Shown here one piece after another: positions 35,629-47,468 of a stretch of 64,000 nt of DNA. Source of the stretch: Hofstenia miamia. Lineage: Eukaryota > Xenacoelomorpha > Acoela > Hofsteniidae. Below the pieces are notes generated by a model, which did not search any database, had not been told where the DNA came from, and saw only the letters and a list, made by a program, of their open reading frames with translations. Location: NCBI GenBank assembly GCA_900660155.1, contig CABFPE010000118.1, positions 734,361 to 798,360 on the forward strand, given 5' to 3'. How positions within the stretch are numbered: the first letter of the stretch is position 1; each line of letters starts with the position of its first letter. Position numbers and translations under genes: made by a program.

Positions 35629-36535
35629 ATTAGCTTGTTGTAAAATTTGGTTAATGATAATTTTCTTAATTAATTTATGCGGAAAACCATTTTCAAAATC
35701 TGTGTACAGTGTGTCAAGTGCTGATGCTAGAACTTTGTAATCAGATGATATTACATAATTTTTTTTCCAAATTGCTTTGCTGCTGTTGATTTTATACTTC
35801 TTGTCACAATAAAATGTAAATGGTATGTATAAGCCAGTGTTAGTGATTTTGAAGTGATAACTTGAATAAAAAGTTGTATGATAATTTGAAATTTGAGATC
35901 TAGAAATATTAGTTTGTTGTCAATTTGATTTTCCATTGTAGATTGAATTTCAGTTATTTGATTGTTTAAATATTTTAAAAAATTACTTGCGTCATCTTGT
36001 TTACTAAACATAGCAAAGATATCATCAACATATCGTTTATAAAATAGAAAATCCTTTTGTTTTTGTTAATTGAGAGGTCGTCTTGTAATTTTTACGAAAT
36101 TCCCAAAAATTATGCGATCGAATTAACTAAGAATAAAGTATACCAAAATATGTATAAATATCATTAGATTTTAAAGGAATTTCGAAATATTCATCTTCTA
36201 TGTGACGCTAAATCTCATTCTTGCCAGGCGAAATGACTTCTTGTAAGTGTCATTACAGAATAAATGTTTGTTTTTTAAGGTTACGCTACAATAATTTCAT
36301 GTAATTGACATTAAAACAATGACAAACTAAAAATTAAAAAGCAAAAATGATTGTTTTTAATTTGCTTAAAATGGGGATGAATAATATCAATAATCGTTTT
36401 AAAACAATGAATAATGAATATATTTCATATATCTCCATCAAACTAATTAGAATTTCCAATCAAAACCACTAATTGTAAACGAATATAAAATTAAAAGAAG
36501 TCTATCATTACTAGCTAAACTAAAATTCACAAGTA

Positions 36536-39500
36536 TTATAAAAGCCTCATTTCGATGAGGTATTCGGAGAGTTTTTTCTTAGGAAACACAAACTCATTGT
36601 ATGGATTTGTGATAATCGTTTGTCGAACATTTGCGTTGGTACCTAAATAGAAACAATGAATCACACCTATTAATTGGATACTTGTGCATAAGCAAGCATA
36701 GAAAATTTCCAGATAATGCTATAATAAATTGAGAAAGTATCTGAGGGGAAATTACCTTAAAACACTCTTCTTAATGCAGGACACGATAGTCAAGCAAAAT
36801 TCTGACTGCAAATTTTGAATGCAATAGTACTCGTACACAGGGTTGGCATGTTTTAAACAGGACCTGTTTAATACATGCTTTAAACACTGTTTAAAACAAC
36901 TGTTTTTGCAATGTTTTGAAAGTGTTTTTTCAAATTCAATAGAATTGTACGTAAACTTCTCAAAGAAAATTTTTGGGATTTATCCATTCATAATTTCATA
37001 ACCAATTTTCTAGTGATAAACTGGCGTTTTGTTTACGCGTATGAATCGAAAAAATGAATGATAAATTTATCATAATTCAATGTTTGCTACTATATGTGTT
37101 CCAGCAAAATTGTAGTACCCTGAGGTGCATCTGTCTAAGAACAAAAAACATTGTTTAAACGTTTAAAACGCTTTAAACGACTAAAACCTTTTTTTTGTAA
37201 AAAAAATACCATCCCTGCTCTGGCATAACCTCCTTTAAAAAATATACACCAATACTTACATATTAAGCTGGTTGTTAAATCAAAGCCATCATTGTCTTAG
37301 AGTATTATGCATTTCATCCCCCGCCAATAAAGATGAGTCGTTAACCGAAATTGTGGAATTTATTAAAGACAAACCAAACCCACAATATTTACGTAACTCA
37401 AATTTGTACGTTACCCAAATTAAAAAACTGACGTATGAAAATAGTCATGCTTAATCGTTCGAGTACTCTTTTGTTATTATACACATCTTTAAACGGAAAA
37501 TTCGGGTATTTTTATTCGTAAGTATTCGAATAGTTAATATTATATACACATTTGTTAAAGATATGGTAAAACGATCTCTTAATTTTAGGTTTCTATCTCT
37601 ATACTTATTAAAGTATTCAATGGCAGATCACAATTGGAAATACAGAGCAAAATTCTTCACAACAATTTGTACTAAAACTGAAACGAATGTGAATTTTAGT
37701 CCTAAAGGTTCGGCCTGTTTACACGATAAGTTTCCTGATGAATTCCCCTTATGTAAAGGAAAACCTATCGCGTAAACGCAAATTATTTCCAGATAATTGC
37801 TTGTAAAGAAAAATTTACGACCTCCGAAAATATTTTGGGATAAAGAAAATAAGTCACCAGGAAAAAGTTATCATGTAAACGCAAATTAAGAATCTCTTAA
37901 TGGCTTTTGTATTTTAAAGAATTCTGATTAAATGAAACTATTTGTATTGACACCCAAAAGGTCAAAATCGGGTTTACCTCCGAGAACAACTGAGTTACTA
38001 CNACCAGGAAAAAGTTATCATGTAAACGCAAATTAAGAATCTCTTAATGGCTTTTGTATTTTTTGAAGAATTCTGATTAAATGAAACTATTTGTATTGAC
38101 ACCCAAAAGGTCAAAATCGGGTTTACCTCCGAGAACAACTGAGTTACTACAGCATTACGTTATGTATGCCACACCCAACTGAGCAGGAATAATATAGGCA
38201 AAGGGTGAGGTTGAAGCGATTAGACACAAGCGCACTATAATACAACATCAAGAATAAACATATTTTGAACTATTTAACGCAGTTATTTAATAAAAATTAT
38301 GAAATGCGATGGTTGTTTACAAGTTATAACATTCAAAGTAAATAAATATGCAATAGGACAATCACACATATAGCCTACAACTTTTAGTCAATTGAGAAAC
38401 TTACATGATCGAGATATAAGATGAGCATATTGACAAGCAGCATGAACTAGCATTCTTTCATAACTAAATTATAATTAGTGAAAGTGATTACTTTAATCAT
38501 TTTTGTATCTGGTATGCAAAATTGATCAAACATTTCGTTGTATTAACTTTGATTCATTCAGTCGCAAAGCATTATTATTAACTCATTTATGAATTGCAGT
38601 GCTCCCAAAAAGGTTGGCCACATGGAATATTTTACAAAATTGTTATAAGTAGTAATATATTATAACACAAATTGTAAATATTAAAAAGTAACTTACAACC
38701 AACATCGATATTTATATAAACTGAATATAGACAAAAACATAACTTACATATAAATACAAAAGGTAGGAATTGTGAACAAATGCATATTATATTATAATTT
38801 ATTATTTCTATATTTTACTTGTTCATTAATTCCTTCACTAGTACAGAATCCGGATATTCGGTGAACCAGTCTTCTAACTCATCCTCCAATTTTTGAATTT
38901 TCTCCTACGGTAATTAGATTAGCAAATTTAACATTCGAAAACTATTTACAATGTCAACTCGACGCCAGTTAATTCCATGACGTAATTTTCTATTTATGTG
39001 CAAGTAGCAGTTGACACATTCGGGAAGCATAGAATCACTTTCTAAATAACTCACGTAAATATTTGGTATTGAAATTCCGAAATGCTACATGCAGTTATAA
39101 GAGTAACATTAAATTGTTGCGATATATTAAAGCAAGAATGAATCTGGCACAAATATAGTTACTAACATACATTTCAATACAAAATCTAGGGCTGTAGACA
39201 TTAGAAACGTCAAACACTGATAATTCAAAAGGTATGTTTATAAGAATTCAGGGTTATTTAAATGATATATATAGCTATAATTGTATATAAGAAAACAGTA
39301 AGCTCAAGGACATCAGCACACCTGTGATCAAAATTGAAATGGTCTGTGTGAAGAATTCAAAAATGAAAAAATAGCTACTAAAAAATGTCTACACATGCAA
39401 AAACTTTTATAGGAATAGGAAAATTTTGTTCACATGTTTTTAAATAATTGAAGCTCAAATTGTTCTCATTTTACTATCATTTTTTAACAGTTTTCAGCTT

Positions 39501-40632
39501 CGGAGTTTATATCAATATTAGCAATATTTGCTGAGAAACAAAATAGTTTGATATAAATGCATTTTTCTTTCTAACATTAAAAGGTCTTTGTAATATTGCA
39601 AACACTTATTAAGTTGCAGTTTATGTAATTGCAAAGCAGGTAAATTCAAAAATATACTTCTGTAACTTTTTAAGAATCAAACCTATTATAACAAATGCAT
39701 CATCATTTAAGAAACGTTCTTGCTCAGCAATGGTCATTTCATTGAACTGAAACCATTTCTAAATTAATTAAAAATTTAATGAAGTCCATGTAAAAAGTAC
39801 TTCTAATTTAATCATGTCTTCTACAATTGGAGAAAATGGCGTTTTAGTTGAATCCACATAGTCATAGATATCAAGTGCAACGTCTTCATCTTCTTCTTCT
39901 ACAGTTCCAATTTCTATAAAAAATAACTAAGCAATAAGTAATCTTGTTTTATCCATATATAAAATATGAAAAATTATATACAACGCATTTAAATTTTGAC
40001 AAATATATAAATAGATTGGACGATTGAAATTCTTTGAAAGATTAGAATAAAAACGTATCGTCAAACGAAACAAAAATACTATCATAGTCAAAAACTGCAA
40101 CTAATTGCCCAATATTAATAAGCAGGAAATACTAGCCACAACAAAATGCTTAATGCAATACCTTAGAATATAGTAGAATAATGGATAGCTTTAAAAGCCT
40201 TTTGCAAAAATTTGTTATTTTTTAGAAGAAAACAATTGACGATCCACCTATTGTTTCGTGTGAACAAACGAGATTATTTATAATGTTGTCGCATTAAAAG
40301 TCGATCAAATAGGTTGAAACAAGCGGCAACAAAATCTTAAACTATAATTATTGTTCAAAGTAATTAACCTGGAAAAAAAATTCGATTTGATTTTTTAGAT
40401 CTACTAAAATCGGTAGCAACCGGATTTCGTGCTCGCTTAATTAATCTGGATTGCCGCTTTTGTTTTCTACTCCATGAGCCAGAACAAACAGTATCTAAAG
40501 ACGAACAGTTCGAAGAAGACTCCACTAATCTAAAATAAATAGGTAGTTTGAAATTGCAATTAGATATTACTGTAAGACGTCCAAATCATTAGGATTGCGG
40601 GAAAATGAGTCTCGTTTATTAAGAACTCCCAT
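36536..40632 (-). CDS. R3HDM4: R3H domain-containing protein 4 (R3HDM4) orthologue, complete, 8 exons
   Basis: Exons (minus): 40632-40571, 40529-40369, 39913-39801, 39746-39683, 39041-38950, 38904-38819, 38463-38405, 36642-36536. All introns are GT-AG, all phases match, and the joined frame is 744 nt (247 residues plus stop). Residues about 37-52 are basic (SRKQKRQSRLIKRAR), 80-85 acidic (EEEDED). Residues 115-124 (MTIAEQERFL) match the 'EEQERVL' region of vertebrate R3HDM4. The R3H motif is R196-x3-H200 in YERMLVHAACQY. The C-terminus (VRQTIITNPYNEFVFP, then LSEYL) matches the family's conserved tail. R3H domains bind single-stranded nucleic acids; the cellular role of R3HDM4 is not established. 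Length is close to the vertebrate protein (about 270). Introns 1, 3 and 5 are only 41, 54 and 45 nt. Intron 7 (1762 nt) holds a hAT MITE and an assembly duplication. Confidence 0.88.
36838..37217. mobile_element. hAT-type MITE in intron 7 of R3HDM4 (380 bp)
   Basis: Ends CAGGGTTGGCATG and (reversed) CAGGGATGGTATT are typical hAT termini. Flanking octamers ctcgtaca and ctctggca share 5 of 8 bases. The interior has repeated gtttaaac/tttaaac palindromes and no coding sequence. Confidence 0.65.
37856..38150. repeat. 146/148-bp direct duplication around a one-base gap (probable assembly artefact)
   Basis: 37856-38001 and 38003-38150 are the same sequence apart from a small indel in a T/A run, separated by N at 38002. 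It falls within intron 7 of R3HDM4 and does not touch coding exons. Confidence 0.85.
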
Positions 40633-40650
40633 AATGCTCACTAAAACAGA
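40632..40650 (-). promoter_or_regulatory. Splice-acceptor-like site 8 nt upstream of the R3HDM4 ATG
   Basis: The minus strand reads TCTGTTTTAG|TGAGCATTATG: a T-rich tract and AG (40641-40642) eight bases before the start codon. It could end a 5'-UTR intron or serve as a spliced-leader acceptor. No TATA-like promoter is evident nearby. Confidence 0.45.
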
Positions 40651-42090
40651 CAAAATCTGTTTACGATAAGTACAAAGGCACTAGATAAAGTAGTCAAATA
40701 ACGAATACTGAACTCTGTTTTTAAATTTTTTCAAATGTGTGATGGAAATGCATACATATCGTTAGTTGCTTACCTGGCATATAATGGCTGTTAAACAATC
40801 TAAACTACACATATATGCATACATATTCTCCAGATTGAAACTACGATGAATTTGGGTGAAATTAAAAATTTCAAGACATTGCTTTCATTTCGAACTTCAG
40901 TCCAAATTTAAAAGTTTTGTTTAAATCTTACATACATGTATAGAGGATTTTTAAATCCTCATGCATTAAACACCATAAGGCTTACTTCATACAAAAAAAA
41001 CTTTTACACTCTGATAAGAATGAAATTAGATTTTGTTAAGTTAACGTGATTAAAATACAAGATGTAGTAGCTATTACAGCATATTCTGAAAATTGTATAA
41101 TTAGACTTCAGATACATGTTCTCTGACAGAACACAAATATCAGTTATAAAAAATGTGAAAATCTTGACACATTTAATGGTTCGTAGTCAATACAATTTTG
41201 ATAGAACAGCCCATCTTGCACAACCTTAGTTTAAGGGACTAAAAAAGGAGTGGCGCCTTGCACTAAAGTGATTCTAAGTACAGATTTGAACTATTTTTGG
41301 TAATGAATCTATAAATTTACTTAAGTAAAGTAGTGATAGCAATAAATATATAATTTCTTTTTCTATTATTTGTTTGTGAACTGTAATAAGACTTAACTTA
41401 AGTGATCAAGGCATCAAATACCGAAGCTGTTGTCCAAAACAGAGGTTGATAAAAAGTTTTGTTGAAAAAATATTTCATTTAGGCCTTTGTCCACACAGTA
41501 AAATTTTACTGAAAAATGCCCTGCTGCTATTTATGTATTGAATTCAGGTGGAAACAAGAACACCAAGAGGAAAAAGTTGAGTTAAGATTCTGCTTTGAAA
41601 AAAAACAAATGTTCAGTTTCTTTGTGAAAATAAGAGTAGACATTTTAGTTAAGTGATAAAGTCTCATTTTGCTTCTTATGTGCTAACATCAAAGTCAGTT
41701 AGAAGGAAAACAGTGGACCTCATGAAAAAGTTATTTCAAGGTAATTGGAAAAATCTGCCAAGGAGACATTAATTCGTTACACTATATTGAATGTTTAATT
41801 CTAACAATTTGGTTCATCATTATAGTATTTCATGATTACAAGATTTATGAAATTATTAGTTCTATTTCTGTTCTATTCTACTTAGAAAGACCAAGCTCAT
41901 TGGATTTGTCTGTAAAACAATCGAGGTAATAGTCATACATTTACCAATTAAGCATCAAAGATGAACTGCGGATACCAATCTATTGTACGATACGGTAGAT
42001 ATATTTAAACATATTAGAATTGGAATCTATGTAAGATAATTATATTTTCAAATGCATATAGAAAAAAATTATAAAGCTACTTGGGATTCA
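40651..42090. other. Gene-free stretch upstream of R3HDM4
   Basis: AT-rich; presumably contains the R3HDM4 promoter but I can identify no element in it. Confidence 0.45.
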
Positions 42091-42344
42091 TGTAGCATTG
42101 GCAGGTACCGGCCAGCTAACGCGTTTTTCGTGTTTACTAGTGACTAGTTGCTTGTATGTTTGTACATATTGTAAATACGCATTGTATATAAGACACACCA
42201 AAGCATCTGTAAACAGAGAATCGTGTTCTCTGATTACTTAGTTAGAATCACTGTTGCTCTAGTAAATGTTCACCTAAACGACCTTCTGCTTTGACATTAA
42301 GTCCACTGGCATAGTTCTCTCTAGATTCAACCCAGTGATTCTCC
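42091..42344 (+). mobile_element. Possible solo LTR of a retrotransposon
   Basis: A higher-GC block that begins TGTAGCATTGGC, contains a TATA-box-like tgtatataag (about 42182-42191) and is flanked by attca on both sides (42086-42090 and 42345-42349). The 3' edge (ctcc) is not a canonical CA, so boundaries and identity are uncertain. Confidence 0.3.
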
Positions 42345-43328
42345 ATTCACTTTCGAAACATTAAGTTAAATCTAATAAGTCATTGACTAAAATTGCACCT
42401 GCTTTGCATTTCCTTTGTTTGTATTCAAAGAATAACCTTTACATCAGTAATAGATATACTTGATGTTAAAAACCACTTTTTTGGGGATGCTTAGGAACTT
42501 AAAATTGTTTAATATATCGAATAAACCTTTTAAGTTTTCAAGCTTTCTCAAATTTTTAATCGATACATTATTAAACAATTTTAAGCTTTCAACTTCCCAA
42601 ATTTTCCCAAATCCCTAATCTAGACACCGCCATTCCTTTGTTTTATTAAATTATTTCCCGCAAAACATCTAAAAGAAACACATCTCATATTCAATGCATT
42701 TGTTTGCATAGTGCAAAATGAATTCATAACTACTTTGATTAAGTCGCTTTTTATTGCACAGAATTTACAGCTCCACATTAATCTGAAGATGTGCTGATCA
42801 AATTTCCAGTACATTTATGAATTAAATTATATGCTCTGAGTATTACCTCAAATATATCTACAAATTTATTATTCCTGTGTGCAAATTATGATAAATTTGT
42901 ATTAACGAAGTTAAAATATTCTACAATACACACACTGCGTTCATGCGTGCGTTTGTGAATATCATCAGAATACTATTTTGAATGTTAATAAAACTTTGAA
43001 TGTATCCCAAATAATGGTAAAAATTGATCTATTGTTTCAAAGTAATTTACTTTGTATTATACATTGCAAAAATAGAAAATTCCTAATATTATATTGGGCA
43101 AAGGTTTCATATTTGAATCAACTTGAATTCGCTTTAAAGGCTCTTGCAATAGGAGGTTTCACACTAACACAAGCAAATTATATTGTCCTTTCTATTCTAA
43201 ATCTAAACATTGTCAAATTTGCTTCATTGCCTGCCTATATGAATGTACAAACATTTTGTCAAATTAATGTCTTCTTTTCATTTAGGATAACGGAAAAAAA
43301 TTCTGCTTACCAGAAGTCTCAAGAGGAG
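42345..43328. other. Gene-free stretch
   Basis: Open frames at 42620-42814 (-) and 42978-43334 (+, 118 codons) lack any recognised motif; the second runs into the foldback element. Confidence 0.4.
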
Positions 43329-43620
43329 ATTTAGGTTGCTACTTTTTATCAATATAAAAAATCTTGAAACCAACATAGGGAACCTTGATATTGACATAGC
43401 AAATCTTTATAACAATATGAGCAAAAATTTAGCATGAATGCGGTATGAAGATCAATAACATTAGATAAATTTTTATGTTCCTTTTGATATAATTGATACC
43501 TATACCTCATTCATTCTAATTTTTGTTCATATTGTCATAACCATTTGCTATGTTGATCTCAAGGATTCCTATGTTGGTTTCAAGATTTTGTATGTGTATA
43601 AAAAGTACCAACTGGAGATT
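43329..43620. mobile_element. Foldback element: near-complete hairpin of about 125-bp arms
   Basis: The left half (atcttgaaaccaacataggg, then tgacatagcaaat, then caatatgagcaaaaatt) is the reverse complement of the right half (aatttttgttcatattg, then atttgctatgttgatctcaa, then cctatgttggtttcaagat). Pairing extends outward to ggttgctactttttat versus ataaaaagtaccaac. Only about 40 bases form the loop. No coding sequence. This is a foldback/MITE structure whose transcript would form a long hairpin. Confidence 0.8.
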
Positions 43621-44546
43621 TATAAAATCAATGTGATTCATGAGCTTAAAAATGCAATATATTTTCTTTTAGTAATTCTTTTGGAAATATGATTTTAAGA
43701 ATTACAAATCAATAATTTATGACAAATTTCAACATCACTGTTTAAGTTATTTTTTAACAACTCTGCTTTAATGTCGTAATTTCTTAATGTCTTTGTTTTA
43801 AATGTTGTAATTTTTAATGTTGTGTCTTTTTAATTTCGTAAATTATGCTTAGGTCTATAAAATAATGGAAAAATGGGGTTTTGGGTTAATGCTAAGAAGA
43901 GTCATTATGCAATAACAATAAAGGGCAAACAACATTAATTTAGATTTTATGACTTTTTAATGGGCACCTTGAATTTGTAAACAACACACCATTTTAAAAT
44001 ATTGTTGAAATAAAGATAGGATATAACTCTTAATTTTAATATAATTTTTTTAATGTCCTATCTTTAATGTTGCAATTTTGTCATTGCTTATTAATATTGT
44101 AATTTGTTATGTCATCATTTTTTCACACTTTGTCTATGTTTCCCCTGTTCCCAGTGGGTGTGCCCAGCAATAGCTGGAAATTGCCTAGATATGTAGGCTT
44201 TGGAGTGGTTTTATTTTTACCATAACAATCTTGTATGTTGATGGATTATGGCATATAATATGTCAATTCAAAGAAGAAAGAGAGATTTTAATTCTACACT
44301 AAATTAACATGTCAAATGCATTTGTGTATGTGTTTAATGTATTTTGTAGTGGGGGACACACATTATGTGATAAACAAACAAATACATGAATCACTTACAG
44401 CTTGATGTGAAGATCAGAGGTAATCCACTTGCAAAGTCATTTTAATAAAAAATTTAGAATTCATTCAGTTTGAAAAATGTTAATAGAGTATTTGAAAATT
44501 TTAAAAAAAATCCAGGGCTGCTGTCAGTGTTACTTCAAGTAATCTA

Positions 44547-44547
<1 letters not shown>
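43621..44547. other. Gene-free stretch
   Basis: A GC-richer patch at about 44135-44210 (cccctgttcccagtgggtgt) is unlike the surroundings but I do not recognise it. Confidence 0.4.
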
Positions 44548-44589
<42 letters not shown>

Positions 44590-44599
44590 TGTATTTATA

Positions 44600-46190
44600 G
44601 ACTGCTACATACAAAATTGCTTCATAGAAGTAACAAAAATAGAATAGTTAAGAGAATGCAAGTCCTTAACCTTGCTTTAAGTACAGATATGATGGGAGAC
44701 ATCTTAACATTAAGAGTTAGATCATTCCATACATTAGGACCTGCAACTGGTAACACATGAGAAGAGTTGGATGTACTAACAAGTGGAGCAGTTAACCTAA
44801 GTTGATCACAAGATCTAAGGTCATGACCATTATCACAAAAATCAAAAAGTTCTGAAATATAACTTGGTGCAAGAATGTGCAAAGCTTTCCATACTGTAAG
44901 AGAAATTTTGTAAACAATGTGATTTTGAACTGGAAGCCAATGTAGAGCCTGCAAAATGGGGGTAATGTGTTCTTGTGGGCCAATATTCATTGTAAAGTGA
45001 ACAGCAGAATTCTGTAATAACTGCAACTTATGGAGAAGAGTAGCAGGAATACCAAACAAGAGTAAATTGTGTGCATCAATATAAGATGTGACAAATGCAC
45101 TAACAAGATGCTTAGATGTATTAACATCTAAGTAATGGTGAATTTGTCAGATGGATCAAAGTGCAACCATACCATACCACAGTGGAAGAGAGTTGAGTCA
45201 AAAATGAACCCAAGGTTTCTGACAGCATTGGAAGGAGTAAGAAAAGTATCTCCAGCATAGATATCAAGAGAAGGAGAAGAACCATGAACAGAAGTGACAC
45301 CCAAACCATCAGATTTGCCATCATTCAATACCATGTTGTTTGAAGCATACCAATTCAGTAATACACTTCTGTAGATGGGTGACAGAGCTATCATAATTTT
45401 TAACATCATTAGCATAGCACATGATAAGTATGCAGTGTTTCAGAGCAATCAATTTGATTTAGATATACATAAAATGAAAAGAAGAGGACCCAATATAGAG
45501 CCCTGAGTAACTCCAGAAGATATACTAAACAATTGAGAGCAAGCATTATTTATACAAACATATTGACAGCAATCCCAGAGATAGGAACATGTCAATGTAA
45601 GAGCATTGCCACAAACACCAAACCACTTCTGAAGATGAACAAGTAAAATACTATAATTAATAGTATCAAATGCTGCACTGAGATGAAGTAAGATAACAGG
45701 GCAAACAGTGCCAGGTGAGTCAACACTGCATAGAATGTCATTTTGTACTCTGGCAAGAGCCATTTAACAAATGTGAAAAGGATGGTATGCACTTTGCATC
45801 AGAGGAAGAAGGTTATTTTCATTAAGGTATGTAAATAATTGTTTATAGACAATCCTTTCTAAACATTTGCAGAAATAAGATAAACAGGAAACAGGACAGT
45901 AATTTTTGAAGTTGTTTTTATTAAGATTGGATTGTTTTAGGTGTAACACAGGCATGTTTCCAACTAAAAGGAAAGTAAGCTTGCTGTAGAGAGGCATTAA
46001 TAAGTAAACAAATCACTGGCAATCAATAATCAATCCAGCACTTAGTAAGAAAAGTAGGCCAGGGATCAGTATTACACGTTTTAGTAGAACTGCTCATAAT
46101 TAAATCAGAAAGATCAGCTTCAGTAACAAAGGCAAAATCATTAAATCTACAAGTAAGAATGAGGGCAGGCAAATGTGAATAATGCAATAG
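44600..46190 (-). pseudogene. LINE reverse transcriptase and C-terminal domain (L2/CR1-like)
   Basis: In order: NNFKNYCPVSCLSYFCKCLE and NENNLLPLMQSAYHPFH (45770-45990), the 'nyRPvsnLsflsK.lErvv' and 'LL...QSAYr..hSTE' RT motifs; LARVQNDILCSVDSPGT and LLHLSAAFDTINYSILL (motif A); SISSGVTQGSILGPLLFIL (motif B 'SGVPQGSVLGPlLF'); then LLNWYASNNMVLNDGKSD and VRNLGFIFDSTL. The catalytic YADD is lost at a frame break near 45420. The C-terminal part (44622-45059) reads EHITPILQALHWLPVQNHIV, as in CR1/L2. Motif A is followed by the usual 'D.v.h..L' spacing. Confidence 0.8.
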
Positions 46191-47080
46191 TGTAGAATTG
46201 TGGGGCGCATCTAGCAGCTCAAGTGGTATGAAGTTTGTTAAGAATTACTGAGAGTGGCCTGTACTCTAACAAAACAAATGAAGATTGGTAGTTTGCCAAT
46301 TTCACTGTAGAAAAAAGAACTGAAACCATTTCCAAGAAGGCATTCCAGCTAGTGACCAATTTACATGGCATCACACTGAAGCCAAATCATAAGAAACCAT
46401 CCACACTCACCAAAGTGCTAATTGTGTGTCTCAAGTTTAATTTCTAGCTCAATAACAAATTTAGCTCAGTGTTCTTGTTATCTCAGCTCATGTAATAAGA
46501 TATTAATAACATGTAGTTACCACGTATTCATGTATGCCAACAGCATATTTTTGCATAGTGTATTGTTAAGTGCATGTATGATCAATTGAATACAAAGTTC
46601 TTTTATTCAGTATACCTATGCATAGCCTTAAACTGACCACAATATGGGCTCACATCTGTCAAGGAGTGAGTTATCACCCCAGGCACAGCAGAGTTCCTCC
46701 CACATTATCACTGGATCTTACAAGCAAATAATTATCATATTAATAATGATGCTAAAAAGGGTTAGAAATATAGAGTAAGTAGAGAAGCAAATGTTATCCA
46801 GTGAGAATGAAATTTATTTGACAATTGCAACAATGAGTTCCCTATTTTATACAGAGAAAAAGGTAAATATTTACTGTTTACAAAATTCACTTAATTCCCT
46901 CACAAATTAAATGAGCAATTTACATGTACACTTTAATGAAGGGGACAAATAACAAATTAGAAACCTAAGTTTGAAATACTAAAAATCAATAAAAATGACT
47001 AAATTAATAATTGGAATATCACGAAATTGATTAAAGAGAGTGCCAGTAAAATAAAATAAAGGGCCCCAAGTGACTCTACA
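46191..47080 (-). mobile_element. Solo LTR (CsRn1-like Ty3/gypsy family) inside the LINE
   Basis: An 890-bp block bounded by TGTAGA/TCTACA ends and related along its length to the LTRs at 52946-53842 and 50960-51641. A TATA-like TATAAAATAG lies near 46840-46850 on the minus strand. Flanking tetramers atag (46187-46190) and ctag (47081-47084) match at 3 of 4. Internal sequence was removed by LTR-LTR recombination. Confidence 0.8.
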
Positions 47081-47468
47081 CTAGTATCAGAAATAGACTT
47101 AACTTTGTTGTCAAAGTATTCACCAAATTGGTTAACCAAATCATCAAGAGAAACTTCATCATTATAATAACATTGACCACCATCAAGCAAGTGAGTAATA
47201 TAATGAAATAGATCCTTAGAATTAGCATTATTAATTTTATCAATATAGAAATTGTCTCATTTAGCTATCATACATTTTCAGTATAGCCTGGTAAAATTGG
47301 TGAGTTCAGTATGATCAGAAATAGATTTTGTTTTCAGCCAATGTTGTTCCAATCATTGCCTTTGGCACTTCATATTGTGTAGTTCAGAGTTATACCATGG
47401 CAAGAAAGAATGAGGAATAATACATCTATTAGTAATAGGAGCAAGATTATCCAAGATCAAACAAATAT
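47081..47468 (-). pseudogene. LINE linker between endonuclease and RT, isolated between two solo LTRs
   Basis: The minus frame reads DDEVSLDDLVNQFGEYFDNK VKSI, the 'la..F..yF..Ki..i' segment that joins endonuclease and RT in L2/CR1 LINEs. It shows that the two solo LTRs are independent insertions in one LINE. Confidence 0.6.

Larger units (their letters stand above)
34740..36110 (-). mobile_element. Penelope-like retroelement remnant, interrupted by a 273-bp insert
   Basis: From 36110 downward on the minus strand: an RT C-terminal region (35751-36011) with DDASNFLKYLNNQITEIQST, MENQIDNKLIFLDLKF and SLTLAYTYHL, the Penelope 'F...LN..h..I.Ft.E.E....l.FLD' block; then ISSDYKVLASALDTLY and GFPHKLIKKI (35640-35760); a foreign 273-bp segment (35356-35628); then a GIY-YIG endonuclease segment around 35050-35180 with KLYIGETSRHFGKRKRA and a following H-rich stretch and EALYLKK. 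The RT plus GIY-YIG order is diagnostic of Penelope-like elements. Frames are broken. A hammerhead-like motif sits at the 3' end next to the TA microsatellite. Confidence 0.75.

Noticed and set aside
38819-38904. Stop codon right after the sixth R3HDM4 exon as the end of the gene
   Set aside because: The donor AA|GTAAAA just before it joins in phase to an exon carrying the R3H motif and then the conserved tail.
39658-39746. Longer version of R3HDM4 exon 4 using the donor AA|GTATAT
   Set aside because: Its phase does not fit the next exon, whereas the donor at 39682 joins in phase with 39041-38950.
42940-42980. Second possible hammerhead core (ctgatga then aaacgc on the minus strand)
   Set aside because: The stem II and GAAA geometry is not satisfied and no Penelope sequence is adjacent.
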